64,000 nucleotides of DNA from Vibrio bivalvicida (lineage in GTDB: Bacteria > Pseudomonadota > Gammaproteobacteria > Enterobacterales > Vibrionaceae). Below, piece by piece: positions 35,168 to 44,511 of the stretch; the first letter of the stretch is position 1, and each line of letters starts with the position of its first letter. The stretch lies in contig NZ_LLEI02000083.1 of NCBI RefSeq assembly GCF_001399455.2, positions 62,001-126,000 on the forward strand, given 5' to 3'. The notes beneath the pieces are model-generated. The model was not told where the DNA came from and did not search any database. It worked only from the letters and a program-made list of their open reading frames with translations. The translations under genes and the position numbers were made by a program.

Positions 35168-38100
35168 ATGAGTGACGCTAAACCCTCACAAAACACCAAA
35201 AAGCGCGGAATAATCTGGTCTATTGTGCTTGCAGTGCTGGTTATGCTGATCGGTGGAGCATTAACTTGGTGGCTAGATAAGCTGATGCTAGGTGGTGCAT
35301 TAACCTTCATTTCAGGTCTGGTGGTTGGACTTATCACGTTTTGGCTAATGAGACGAAAAAGTGGCGCTAGCAAAGAACCCGATCAGCAAAGGCTATTGGT
35401 TCAAAAACGTAGCAAACTATTAGCACTACATTTTAAACGCATGCTTGGTGTTCAAAAACGTAAAAAACGTTTAAACAGCCGTTATGACCAGCCTATCTAT
35501 CTTCTGTTGAGTGATGATCCATGTAAGGACAAAAGTATCATCACGCAGATGGGTTACGAGGCATACAAGGTAGATGATTTTGGCAATGACATTGAGTTCC
35601 CAATCCTTTTCTGGCTAAGTGAACACTCCATTCTTATTTCTATTAGCATGGGGGACGATCAGCAACCTCAATACCTTAAAACGCTTTCTAACTGTCTAAA
35701 CAAATGGCGTCCACGCCAAGCCATTAACGGCTTATTGTTAACAACCGAGGTCGCGACATTACTGGGTAATAAAGAGAAACTCACTCAACGAGCAGATGAT
35801 GTTAAATCGACCATCAAAACCTTCAATGACACCTTCGGTTTGAGTTTGCCCGTTTATAACCTCATCACTAACATGGGTCAGGTCAATGATTTTTGCCAGT
35901 TTTTCTCTGCTTTCGATGAAGCAAAACGCAATGATGTGTTCGGCGCGACTTCTCCGGTGATTAAAAATGGTGGTATTGATGCAGACTGGTTCCATGAAGA
36001 ATATGACCATCTAATCAGTCAGTTAATCGCTAACACTAGTAGCGCCCTATCTTCACAGTTAAATCAGGAATACCGTAACTCTATATGTGCTGCGCCCTAC
36101 CAATTTGGTTTGCTAAAACAGAGCTTGTGGCATTTCCTACAAAGGCTTTATCGTGGGGACCAGCTAAACAACGGGCTGAATTTTAGAGGATTTTACTTTA
36201 CCCACAGTGGGGCGAGCGAGAAACAGTACGATCTTCTTGCTAATGTGGTCAACGAGTCTTTAGGCAACGAAAAATTCCAGCAGCATCAGCAAATACCTGT
36301 CACTCAGACCCTATTTGCTCAGCACATCATGAATCACGTCGTCTTGAACGAAAACGAATTGGTTGGGGTTAACCGACGCAAAGAAAACATGCTGATTTTC
36401 TGGCAAGGTGCTTACACCGTGTTCTGCGCTGCTTTCCTCATCACTCTTTTAGCCGTAATCAAACTTGATTTTGATTACCAAAACGCTCGTGAAACCCGCG
36501 CAGACAACATGCTTGAACGATACAAAGAAGCGATCGCGGCGTCTCCTTACGACATTGAAAACATGGCGGATAATATCCCTAACCTGTACTCACTCAATCG
36601 CATATACGCACTCTATCTCGAGCCTGACCCTTGGTACACACTTTCATTTATGCCGAGCTCAAGCATTAAGAAAGTCGTGGAAGCGGCCTATTTCGATGAG
36701 CTTGCTCGTGTTTTGATTCCTTCGATGGAAAACACGTTAGAAAAAGATTTGTTCGTGTACGTCAACCTTGAAGATCAAGCGAAGACCTTATCACTGCTCA
36801 ATAACTACCGATTGTTGTTTGACCCTAAACGCACCAATATTGAAGAGCTAAAGAGTTACTTTATGTCTTCACTGACCGATCAGGGCGAAGCAGATAGTGT
36901 AAATCTTGCGCAGCTTAAAATCCTACTTGATGACGTTTTTGCCCAAGACATTGTACCAACCAAAGCCAATTTTGATCTTGAAAAACTAGCGAAGAAAGTC
37001 ATCAATCAAACTGGTGTCGAAACGCTACTTTACGAGCATATTCTAAACTCACCGACTTACTCTAAACGGGTCGACGTACGCCAAGAGCTGGGTTCCAATT
37101 TTTCACAGTTACTCAGTTTCTCACCAAACTATGTTGGCTACTTAGTCCCTTATTTATACACACCTTCAGGTTTTAATGAACTTGACCTTTCTGTCGGTTC
37201 CCCTGCCCTGACAGAAGCATTGCAAGCCTATGAAGGTGTAGCGGGGAACTCACCAAGTGCCCTTGAGCTTTACCGAATTAGTCGAGATCTAAAACAGATG
37301 TATCAGAATGACTACATCAATTACTGGAGAGATTTTACATCTCACATTCAAGCTAATAGCGTAGATAGTGCTGATACATTAAAAAATGCCCTCTCTGTAT
37401 TGACTAATGCATCCAACAATCCACTAGCACAGCTCTATGGCACGATCAGTAAATATACTTCGGTAGAAATCGAGGTCCCAAAGGCAGAAGAAGGCCAGGC
37501 GCAACCTCCAGCCCAAGATGCTGATAGAAAAGAATCGGCTCGCCAGATTTACATTGCATTTATGCCGTATCACAAACAGGTAAAAGCAGATGACCAAGGT
37601 GTCAAACCGATAGATACCATACTCACTCAGATAACAGAGATGGAGACTTATCTAGAGCAGTTTTACTCTTCAGATACCCCTCAGGAGCTTGCGTTCGCTA
37701 CGCTAACAGCCGAACTGAAAGTCGGCAACCCTGTATCGGCCGTCGCAAAGCAGACTGAAAAACAACCACTGCTTTCCGTAAACATAATCAATGGCATAAC
37801 CAAGCAAGCTAACGAGATGGTGATGCTGCTAGCGCATGGCTATCTCAATTCAACCTGGCAGTCAGAAGTGTTCCAAACCTATCAAAACACCATTGCAGCC
37901 TATTATCCATTCAATAGAACGGCGTCGGTGGATGCAACTACCAGTGATGTTGCCTCGTTTTTTAAAAGCAATGGTGTGTTGGATAAGTTCTATCAATCCA
38001 AATTAAAAAGCTTTTCTACCGATGAACGTTCGCCTTTCTTGCCAGGATTGCTACCAAACTCTGGACTCGCACTTGACCCAAATGTTTGGCAAATGATTGG

Positions 38101-38536
38101 CAAAGCCACAGATATTCGCAATGCATTGTTTTTGCAAGACCCGCAAAACCTGTCACTTCAGTTTCAATTAAAAGCAAAAGAGATGAGTTCAAACTTAACT
38201 CAGTTCTCGATCATTGCTGAGAAGCCTCTGTTTATTTATCAGCACGGTCCAAGACTGTGGAGTAAGCAATCTTGGTCAGCGACTGATGTCGACAAAGATG
38301 CCATTAGCTTCAAGTTGCAAGCGCAAAATACGCAGATAGCAGACGAAGCCTTCACCGGCAGCTGGGCTTGGTTCAAACTGATTGAACCAAGAGTGGTCTC
38401 AACAACCTCCCAAGATACTACCGTGAAGTTTGTTTATGACGATAGTCAGGTTCAACTAAGCATTAAGACGCAAGGACAAAATAACCCATTTGTTCCTAAC
38501 TTCTTCTCTGCTTTCACTCTTCCTGCCAGTATTTAA
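35168..38536 (+). CDS. tssM: T6SS inner-membrane core protein TssM
   Basis: The 1122-residue IcmF-type protein spans the envelope with TssL and TssJ. Two membrane helices lie at about residues 12-62 and a third at about 408-430. A cytoplasmic NTPase-like domain sits between them and a large periplasmic part follows. At the place of the Walker A motif (about 112-130) the sequence reads SDDPCKDKS, lacking the GxxxxGKT pattern, so nucleotide binding is doubtful. The periplasmic part ends in the beta-rich domain expected to contact TssJ. The start lies two bases after the tssL stop. Confidence 0.95.
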   Translation: MSDAKPSQNTKKRGIIWSIVLAVLVMLIGGALTWWLDKLMLGGALTFISGLVVGLITFWLMRRKSGASKEPDQQRLLVQKRSKLLALHFKRMLGVQKRKKRLNSRYDQPIYLLLSDDPCKDKSIITQMGYEAYKVDDFGNDIEFPILFWLSEHSILISISMGDDQQPQYLKTLSNCLNKWRPRQAINGLLLTTEVATLLGNKEKLTQRADDVKSTIKTFNDTFGLSLPVYNLITNMGQVNDFCQFFSAFDEAKRNDVFGATSPVIKNGGIDADWFHEEYDHLISQLIANTSSALSSQLNQEYRNSICAAPYQFGLLKQSLWHFLQRLYRGDQLNNGLNFRGFYFTHSGASEKQYDLLANVVNESLGNEKFQQHQQIPVTQTLFAQHIMNHVVLNENELVGVNRRKENMLIFWQGAYTVFCAAFLITLLAVIKLDFDYQNARETRADNMLERYKEAIAASPYDIENMADNIPNLYSLNRIYALYLEPDPWYTLSFMPSSSIKKVVEAAYFDELARVLIPSMENTLEKDLFVYVNLEDQAKTLSLLNNYRLLFDPKRTNIEELKSYFMSSLTDQGEADSVNLAQLKILLDDVFAQDIVPTKANFDLEKLAKKVINQTGVETLLYEHILNSPTYSKRVDVRQELGSNFSQLLSFSPNYVGYLVPYLYTPSGFNELDLSVGSPALTEALQAYEGVAGNSPSALELYRISRDLKQMYQNDYINYWRDFTSHIQANSVDSADTLKNALSVLTNASNNPLAQLYGTISKYTSVEIEVPKAEEGQAQPPAQDADRKESARQIYIAFMPYHKQVKADDQGVKPIDTILTQITEMETYLEQFYSSDTPQELAFATLTAELKVGNPVSAVAKQTEKQPLLSVNIINGITKQANEMVMLLAHGYLNSTWQSEVFQTYQNTIAAYYPFNRTASVDATTSDVASFFKSNGVLDKFYQSKLKSFSTDERSPFLPGLLPNSGLALDPNVWQMIGKATDIRNALFLQDPQNLSLQFQLKAKEMSSNLTQFSIIAEKPLFIYQHGPRLWSKQSWSATDVDKDAISFKLQAQNTQIADEAFTGSWAWFKLIEPRVVSTTSQDTTVKFVYDDSQVQLSIKTQGQNNPFVPNFFSAFTLPASI

Positions 38537-38537
38537 G

Positions 38538-39281
38538 ATGAGGGATGCTAGTTCATCACTGCATCCTAGCATCCAAAATTGTATGCGAGCTCTAGGGGTT
38601 TCCTATTGCTCGCATATTGGTAATCAAGTGTATCTCGTTGATAGCCCTTTATACGGAAAGGTTGCCCTCAAATTTGCTCTTTCTAAACTTGCCAAATCTC
38701 AACTCCACAACGAGGCTAATTTTCTAGCTAACTATGCTTCTAGCTATTGGCCTAGTTTTATCGATGCCGATAGCCATAATCAGACCAGTTGGCTGATGTA
38801 CGGATTTGTCGAAGGTCAATCGCAGGCTGACTGTAAAGCTCAATCGAATAGCGCTTTGATATCAAAACTCGAAACTGGGCTTAGAACAATTCATGAGACG
38901 GGTTTTATCCACGGTGACATAAAACCTGCAAACATCTTAACTAGCCCAAACGGTGAGCCTGTCTTTGTCGATCTTGGTAGCGTACTTCCAATCGGGCGAC
39001 GTTACTCAGAGCAAGCACACTCTTCTGTTACACCCAGCTTTGCATGTGTCAGCGCGCTAAAACGCCATGGCCTTATTCGCATTCAAGATGACTATACCTC
39101 GTTAGCACTGACACTTCAGGCTATGTCAGGCAAACACCCTTACCATGGGCAATCCATTGCGGAGTTCGTAGCAACAGAAAAACTCCCTAAATTGGGAGCT
39201 CTTCCTTCAAGATATCAAATGCTTCTCGACCAACAACTCAGAATAGCTAAGCAACTTGCTGCTCGGAAAAGTACTGGCTGA
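38538..39281 (+). CDS. Small Ser/Thr protein kinase at the T6SS operon end
   Basis: The 247-residue soluble protein is a minimal eukaryotic-type kinase. VALK (Lys45) and helix-C Glu59 can form the ATP-positioning pair. The catalytic loop is HGDIKPAN (125-132, Asp127), and DLG (145-147) replaces DFG. The usual glycine-rich loop is not clear (HIGNQVYLV). It has no membrane helix or sensor domain, unlike PpkA. It probably phosphorylates a T6SS protein recognised by the FHA protein. No PppA-type phosphatase gene is present here. The ATG lies one base after the tssM stop, with weak ribosome binding. Its 3' end overlaps the convergent HD-GYP gene by 35 bases. Confidence 0.85.
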   Translation: MRDASSSLHPSIQNCMRALGVSYCSHIGNQVYLVDSPLYGKVALKFALSKLAKSQLHNEANFLANYASSYWPSFIDADSHNQTSWLMYGFVEGQSQADCKAQSNSALISKLETGLRTIHETGFIHGDIKPANILTSPNGEPVFVDLGSVLPIGRRYSEQAHSSVTPSFACVSALKRHGLIRIQDDYTSLALTLQAMSGKHPYHGQSIAEFVATEKLPKLGALPSRYQMLLDQQLRIAKQLAARKSTG

Positions 39282-42200
39282 TATCAACTTGATCAATCTG
39301 GCTTTCGGGAAGAAATGCCTGAGCGTAATCCAAATAAACACCACTTTCTAGGAATAGCAAGAACAGGTCCATATCAACATGTTCGTCTTGCGCCATCTTG
39401 TACAAAATGTCTATCGCAACGCTAATAGGTTTAGCTTTCTTATAGGGCCTGTCCGCTGCTGTAAGTGCTTCGAATATATCTGCAATAACTAACACTCGCT
39501 CTGGAATCGAAATGTCTTCTGCTTTCAATTTACGTGGATAACCCGTTCCTTTGAGAGTTTCATGGTGTGTGGATGCGTAGCGTGGCACACGACTGAGCTC
39601 TTTAGGAAATGGCAGCGCTTCAAGCATTTTAATACCACTGATCATATGCTCATTGATTTTGAATCTATCTTCAGCGGTCAACGTACCGCGAGAGATAGAC
39701 AAATTATATATCTCACCGAGATTATATTGATGCTCAGGCACATCCACTTTAATCGCAAACTTATCATCAAACTCTAATGGGCGAATTCTCTTTTGGATAT
39801 GTTCAGGTTTATCAGAGAGTAAAGACTCCGTCACAGGAAGAACTGTTTCAGATTTCGGTTTGTTTAAATCTTCAAATGGAGATAGGCCTAGCCGGTCATC
39901 AAAGTTCCGCTGCCAGGTTCTTTGGGCAATTTCTTTGATGCGCTCAACCTCTTCTTGGCCCATAAACTCGCCGCCTACATTGGCGCGAGCGACAAACTCA
40001 AATTCTTCTTGCAACGTATGCTTGATACTTTTTAGCTCTGCTAACGCAGTAGATTTGTCTTTGCTGGCTGCAAGCTGTGATGTTAAAAACATAATTTCTG
40101 CATCTCGCCAAAGCACTTCAAAGCGCATACGAATTTCGTGAATACGGTTGTAATTGGCTTCTAATTTTGTTCCTTTATCAACAATGTGCTCTGGGGTAGT
40201 GATCTTTCCGCAGTCGTGTAGCCAAGCCGCAATTCTGAACTCTCTTCTTTCGTCATCACTCTCAAACTTAAACGGTTTGAATTTGCCTTCTTGGCACTCT
40301 TCTACCGCTTTTGCCAACATCATCCCCAACTCAGGAACTCGGTTACAGTGGCCCGCTGTGTAAGGGGATTTGTCATCAATAGCCTGTGCAATCAACTTAA
40401 TAAAAGATTCGACAAAGTCTTCTTGTTGCTTTTCATGCTGTTTGAGCGCCGCCCCCATCGAAGCGATAGATTCAGATAACTCTGATACTTCTTTGATTCG
40501 CGTATTAACCAGAGATACTGCGTCATAATCTCTCGCTTTTATTTTCTTGGTTTCTAGACGTAACGCTTTAACTGGAACAACAATTGGAGCGCTAAATTTC
40601 CACGCTAAAGGAAGCAAGACCGTCATTATTAAAACGGTCAGCCCGATCGAGGTCATCAGTTTAGGCCAAACTTGCTCATAAATGATGTCTTCAGGCAGCA
40701 CTACTGCATAGAATTCATTGTGATTTTGTTCCGACAACAGCGGAGTCACATAGATAAAGTACTGTTGCCCTTGAATATCAATTTTAACCATCGAGTTATG
40801 GAGGCTGGGACTGCGCGATGCGGAAAAAAGCTCAGGGTAAGGTAAAAACGTTCCTCGCCATTGGCTGGTATCCAACCATTTTTCCTTCAAAGCGGTTCGT
40901 TGTTGTGGCGTGATAGCTAGTAAAGCTTTATCTAAAATATCGACTACAGAGCTATGCTCCCTTTTCATATAGAAATGAAAAGGGAGTATTTCAATACCGG
41001 ACAACTTTGATACCTTGGCTTGTTCGGTATTAGACAGTTCATTTAGTTCAGATAACGTATGAAAGGTATCAATGATATAGTCATAGTGTTTCGTGGCAAG
41101 CCCTTGTTTGGCTTCATCTAAACTCGATACTTCAGTTAGGTTTAGAGTTGGTGCTTGCTCTAGTAACCACGATTTCATTCCATAGCCACCGACAACTGCA
41201 ATCGACTCTTGAGAGAGGCTGGCCAGTGACGAGTAAACTGGCTTATCAGGATTGGAAGCTAGCGCCAACTCGCCACTAAACATTATGGCGCTTTTCACTC
41301 CACTCACCGCTTTAGTTTCAGGCACAGAGTGAAGTAAATCGAGCTCTCCTTGGTGATACATTTGTGACAGCGTCATCGAATTAAATCCATTAACAAATTC
41401 TAGCTCTATCCCTGTCATCTGGGACAGAATACTCAACAGATCTATCGCATATCCTTTTGGTTGTCCTGATTGAGCATAATCGTAAGGCCCCCAATCATTT
41501 TGATTGGAGACCATAAGCGAACCCACAGCTTCTATATCGGCTTTCTCACTCTCGCTCAGAGCTAGGGGCTTTGGGTTCGGGATACGCACTTCGTGATACA
41601 ACTCAACGTTGGACGCAATCACCTCGCCCTTGTCATTAAAAACAAAAGACTCTGTACCACTATCAGGTGAAAGTCCGAGTTGCGTAGGCATCATCTTTTC
41701 TTTCATTGCCGAATGGACAATGTCCACTCCTATCACTCTTGATTGAGTGCGAATAGAGTATGTCTGTCCTGTAATCTTGAGGTGCTGAAATAGATAAGGC
41801 TCTGTTTTAAATACCTGCTGATGTTTGGGTCCCAAGTACCAAGGCCTTTGAGTAGGAAAATAGTTGCTGACTTCGGTTATTTTCTTGGTCAGCTTAAAAT
41901 TTTTTGTGAGATAGTTGGTTGTACGAATTCGCTGATTTTCAGAGCCGGATATATTGATAATAACCCAACGATCATTGAGATCGGCTTCTATTTTTTCCCT
42001 TACAATCGAAGAGGATTCCAAGTTAATGATCTGATAAAAATCATCATTGTCACGCCCAACATACAGGCTATAAAAAAGTGGGTTATCTTCGAGGATTAAA
42101 GTGAATATATTGCGTATTTCGGTTTCAGCAAAAGTGTGAGTCGTTGATTCAGCAACGCTTTTGAGAATCTGCACGCTATTTGTCGCGTTTTTATCCACCA

Positions 42201-42393
42201 GTTCGAGATAAGATCCAATATCCGAAGAGGCGGAAGTAAGCTTAGCCAGTACATTTTCTTCCGACATCTGTTTACTGAAATAGTACTGTAGCCCAATGGC
42301 GACAGATGCGGTAAACAGAGTGGCACATAAGAACATGGTTCCGACCGTGAACTGTATAGAAAACTTCTTAGTCTGACGTGTGTGATCTTTCAT
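39247..42393 (-). CDS. HD-GYP protein with Cache and binding-protein sensor domains
   Basis: The 1048-residue membrane protein is predicted to degrade cyclic di-GMP. Domains in order: a membrane helix (14-35), a Cache-like periplasmic domain (about 41-280), an SBP_bac_3-like solute-binding domain (about 290-508), a second helix (577-600), HAMP (about 600-655), and HD-GYP (about 655-1040). Active-site residues are visible: HD at 726-727 followed by GK, and the second motif HHETLKGTGYP at 943-953. About 90 extra residues lie between the two motifs. GGAGGG precedes the ATG. Alternatives to phosphodiesterase activity, such as a signalling platform, cannot be excluded. Confidence 0.88.
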   Translation of the reverse strand: MKDHTRQTKKFSIQFTVGTMFLCATLFTASVAIGLQYYFSKQMSEENVLAKLTSASSDIGSYLELVDKNATNSVQILKSVAESTTHTFAETEIRNIFTLILEDNPLFYSLYVGRDNDDFYQIINLESSSIVREKIEADLNDRWVIINISGSENQRIRTTNYLTKNFKLTKKITEVSNYFPTQRPWYLGPKHQQVFKTEPYLFQHLKITGQTYSIRTQSRVIGVDIVHSAMKEKMMPTQLGLSPDSGTESFVFNDKGEVIASNVELYHEVRIPNPKPLALSESEKADIEAVGSLMVSNQNDWGPYDYAQSGQPKGYAIDLLSILSQMTGIELEFVNGFNSMTLSQMYHQGELDLLHSVPETKAVSGVKSAIMFSGELALASNPDKPVYSSLASLSQESIAVVGGYGMKSWLLEQAPTLNLTEVSSLDEAKQGLATKHYDYIIDTFHTLSELNELSNTEQAKVSKLSGIEILPFHFYMKREHSSVVDILDKALLAITPQQRTALKEKWLDTSQWRGTFLPYPELFSASRSPSLHNSMVKIDIQGQQYFIYVTPLLSEQNHNEFYAVVLPEDIIYEQVWPKLMTSIGLTVLIMTVLLPLAWKFSAPIVVPVKALRLETKKIKARDYDAVSLVNTRIKEVSELSESIASMGAALKQHEKQQEDFVESFIKLIAQAIDDKSPYTAGHCNRVPELGMMLAKAVEECQEGKFKPFKFESDDERREFRIAAWLHDCGKITTPEHIVDKGTKLEANYNRIHEIRMRFEVLWRDAEIMFLTSQLAASKDKSTALAELKSIKHTLQEEFEFVARANVGGEFMGQEEVERIKEIAQRTWQRNFDDRLGLSPFEDLNKPKSETVLPVTESLLSDKPEHIQKRIRPLEFDDKFAIKVDVPEHQYNLGEIYNLSISRGTLTAEDRFKINEHMISGIKMLEALPFPKELSRVPRYASTHHETLKGTGYPRKLKAEDISIPERVLVIADIFEALTAADRPYKKAKPISVAIDILYKMAQDEHVDMDLFLLFLESGVYLDYAQAFLPESQIDQVDISQYFSEQQVA

Positions 42394-42758
42394 TCTTTAA
42401 CGCCCTCCATTGGCATTGACTGAACGAACTGAACCATTTTGTGGTGAGTATTTTTTAATTATCTTTGTACAATTCAGTATTAGAATATTTCCCCAACAAT
42501 TCCACACTCCATCCCGTAAAATATGAGACAGATTGCATTATGTTTGCGCATTTGTACGTATTCATCTACCTGTGAACTTTATGAACAAAAACTCCACAAT
42601 GACCATTATTCTTTTTATCAACGTATTGGAGACACAAATTTAACACATTGTTAACCTTGAACGCATCTACCAACAAGTTCCCTCCTTGCTAGTAGACAAT
42701 TGATAACGATAAGCGTGTTCTCTATGAAGTACATGCTCATACATAAGGAACGTGAATC
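42394..42758. promoter_or_regulatory. Divergent intergenic region between HD-GYP and tctC genes
   Basis: This 365-base noncoding region must hold promoters for both divergent genes. It is AT-rich and contains a short inverted repeat TTAAC-N5-GTTAA (42640-42654) near the tctC side. I found no clear CRP, sigma-54 or other named site and no credible small ORF. Confidence 0.4.
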
Positions 42759-43730
42759 ATGTTTAAGGTACTAAAACCAACCCTAGCCGCTTCAATTATC
42801 GCTGCGTCTTTTTCTTTCAACGCTTTTGCAGCTGATGTAGAGAAAATCCACTTCTTAATTCCTGGAGGTGCAGGAGGTGGCTGGGACATGACTGCTCGTG
42901 GCACAGGTGATGTGTTAGTTAAGTCAGACATTGTCGACAACGTCTCTTTCCAAAACCTGTCAGGTGGTGGTGGTGGTAAAGCCATTGCTCACCTAATCGA
43001 AACAGCCAAGCGCCAAGAAGATACGCTTATGGTGAACTCGACGCCAATTGTAGTGCGCTCTCTAACTGGGATCTTTCCACAATCTTTCCGTGATCTTACC
43101 CCTGTAGCAGCAACCATTGCAGACTATGGTGCAATCGTCACGTCGGTTGATTCTAAATACAACACATGGGAAGACGTCGTTACGGAATTTGAATCTAACC
43201 CGCGTAAAGTGAAAATAGCTGGTGGTTCCGCGCGAGGAAGCATGGATCACCTTGTTGTTGCAGCCGCCTTCAAAGGGGAAGGTTTCGATGCTAAGAAAGT
43301 ACGTTATATTGCCTACGACGCTGGCGGTAAAGCAATGGCAGCCCTTCTATCTGGCGAAACACAACTCCTTTCTACAGGTCTAGGTGAAGTGCTAGAAATG
43401 TCGAAGTCTGGTCAGGTTAAGATCCTTGCAGTAACGGCACCTAAACGTCTTGAAGCGGCACCAGATATTCCAACGCTAACGGAATACGGTAATGAAACCG
43501 TGTTTGCTAACTGGCGTGGGTTCTTCGCAGCACCTGGCACTAGCCAAGAGAAGATTAACGAGTGGAATGCAGCTCTGACTAAGATGTACAAAACAGACGA
43601 GTGGCAAGTCGTTCGCGACCGTAACGGTTGGATTGATAACTATAAAGCGGACAAAGACTTCTATGCATTCTTAGAAGACCAAGAGAAACAGATGGGCGAT
43701 CTGATGCGCGAGCTTGGTTTCCTAAAGTAA
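42759..43730 (+). CDS. tctC: Tripartite tricarboxylate transporter binding protein TctC
   Basis: The 323-residue periplasmic protein has a signal peptide (cleavage after AFA, residue 24). It carries the Bug/TctC signature: FLIPGGAGGGWDMTARG, VNSTPIVVRSLTG, GSARGSMDHLVVA and a conserved Asp-containing YDAGGKAMAALLSGE loop. It captures a carboxylate, typically citrate or a related tricarboxylate, for the TctAB membrane unit. The exact ligand is not readable. AAGGA lies eight bases before the ATG. A hairpin between it and tctB suggests it is made in excess. Confidence 0.93.
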   Translation: MFKVLKPTLAASIIAASFSFNAFAADVEKIHFLIPGGAGGGWDMTARGTGDVLVKSDIVDNVSFQNLSGGGGGKAIAHLIETAKRQEDTLMVNSTPIVVRSLTGIFPQSFRDLTPVAATIADYGAIVTSVDSKYNTWEDVVTEFESNPRKVKIAGGSARGSMDHLVVAAAFKGEGFDAKKVRYIAYDAGGKAMAALLSGETQLLSTGLGEVLEMSKSGQVKILAVTAPKRLEAAPDIPTLTEYGNETVFANWRGFFAAPGTSQEKINEWNAALTKMYKTDEWQVVRDRNGWIDNYKADKDFYAFLEDQEKQMGDLMRELGFLK

Positions 43731-43746
43731 CTGTTAAACCAGTTGT

Positions 43747-43780
43747 ATGAGGGTGATTTTACACCACCCTCATCTCTTTT
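43747..43780 (+). terminator. Attenuating hairpin between tctC and tctB
   Basis: A perfect 9-bp stem (ATGAGGGTG with CACCCTCAT, 43747-43755 and 43765-43773) is followed by CTCTTTT. It would let the binding-protein message accumulate while only part of transcription continues into tctB and tctA. Confidence 0.65.
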
Positions 43781-43975
43781 CGCCGTACATGAGCTAACTA
43801 CACACAATCTCCTCTGTTTGTTTATAAACAGTTGTACCATTCAGTCAGATATTTGTTCTGATTGGTATACGGCCTTTTGACTAGCAGCAAATGGCTTATT
43901 CGTTGGTGAAACATGCTCATTAACTCTCGTGTACGGCTTTTTCTTTCCTTACCTGTAACGCAAATGGAGTTGGAT

Positions 43976-44494
43976 ATGTCGGACTTGCCAACGAACTCAT
44001 TCACTAAAGGTAATTTTTTCTCAAAAGAAAACCTACTCTGTCGCGACCGTGTTGGCGCGATGATATTTTTGCTTGTCTGCCTATGTTATGGCTACCAGAC
44101 AACCCAAATTCCTTTATTCCCTGGCGATGAATACGAACCCTTTACGGCTCGCACTCTACCAACGCTATTAACATTCGCTGGTATCGGCCTTTCGCTGCTT
44201 TTATTGGTAACAGGGCAACCCGATGTAAAAAGTGGAGCAGTCATTGATTTCAACTGGAAACTACTTATTGGTTTTCTAGTTTTGATGGCGCTTTACGGTG
44301 TTGGCCTAACCTACTTCGGCTTCGTCATTGCAACAGGTTTGTTTTTGCTTGCAGGATTTTATCTATTGGGGGAACGACGTAAGAAAGTGCTTTTTGGTGC
44401 ATCTTTCCCGTTTGTCATCGCTTTCTACCTACTGCTCACCCAAGGCCTAGATATCTATTTAGAGCCAGGTGTTATTTTCACCATGTGGTCGTAA
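43976..44494 (+). CDS. tctB: Tripartite tricarboxylate transporter small membrane subunit TctB
   Basis: The protein of about 172 residues has a short polar N-terminus and four predicted membrane helices, including VGAMIFLLVCLCYGY, LLIGFLVLMALYGVGL and FGFVIATGLFLLAGFYLL. This is the TctB pattern. GGAG lies seven bases before the ATG at 43976; an in-frame ATG 12 bases earlier overlaps this sequence. It precedes tctA by 17 bases. Confidence 0.88.
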   Translation: MSDLPTNSFTKGNFFSKENLLCRDRVGAMIFLLVCLCYGYQTTQIPLFPGDEYEPFTARTLPTLLTFAGIGLSLLLLVTGQPDVKSGAVIDFNWKLLIGFLVLMALYGVGLTYFGFVIATGLFLLAGFYLLGERRKKVLFGASFPFVIAFYLLLTQGLDIYLEPGVIFTMWS

Positions 44495-44511
44495 TTTAAG
44501 GAAATAACATT

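Noticed and set aside
42580..42600. CRP-like TGTGA in the HD-GYP/tctC intergenic region
   Set aside because: Only one half-site is recognisable; the second half does not match TCACA.
42940..42970. TTGTCGACAA inside tctC, identical to the prp operator core
   Set aside because: It lies in coding sequence well after the start, and the flanks do not continue the palindrome. It is probably chance.
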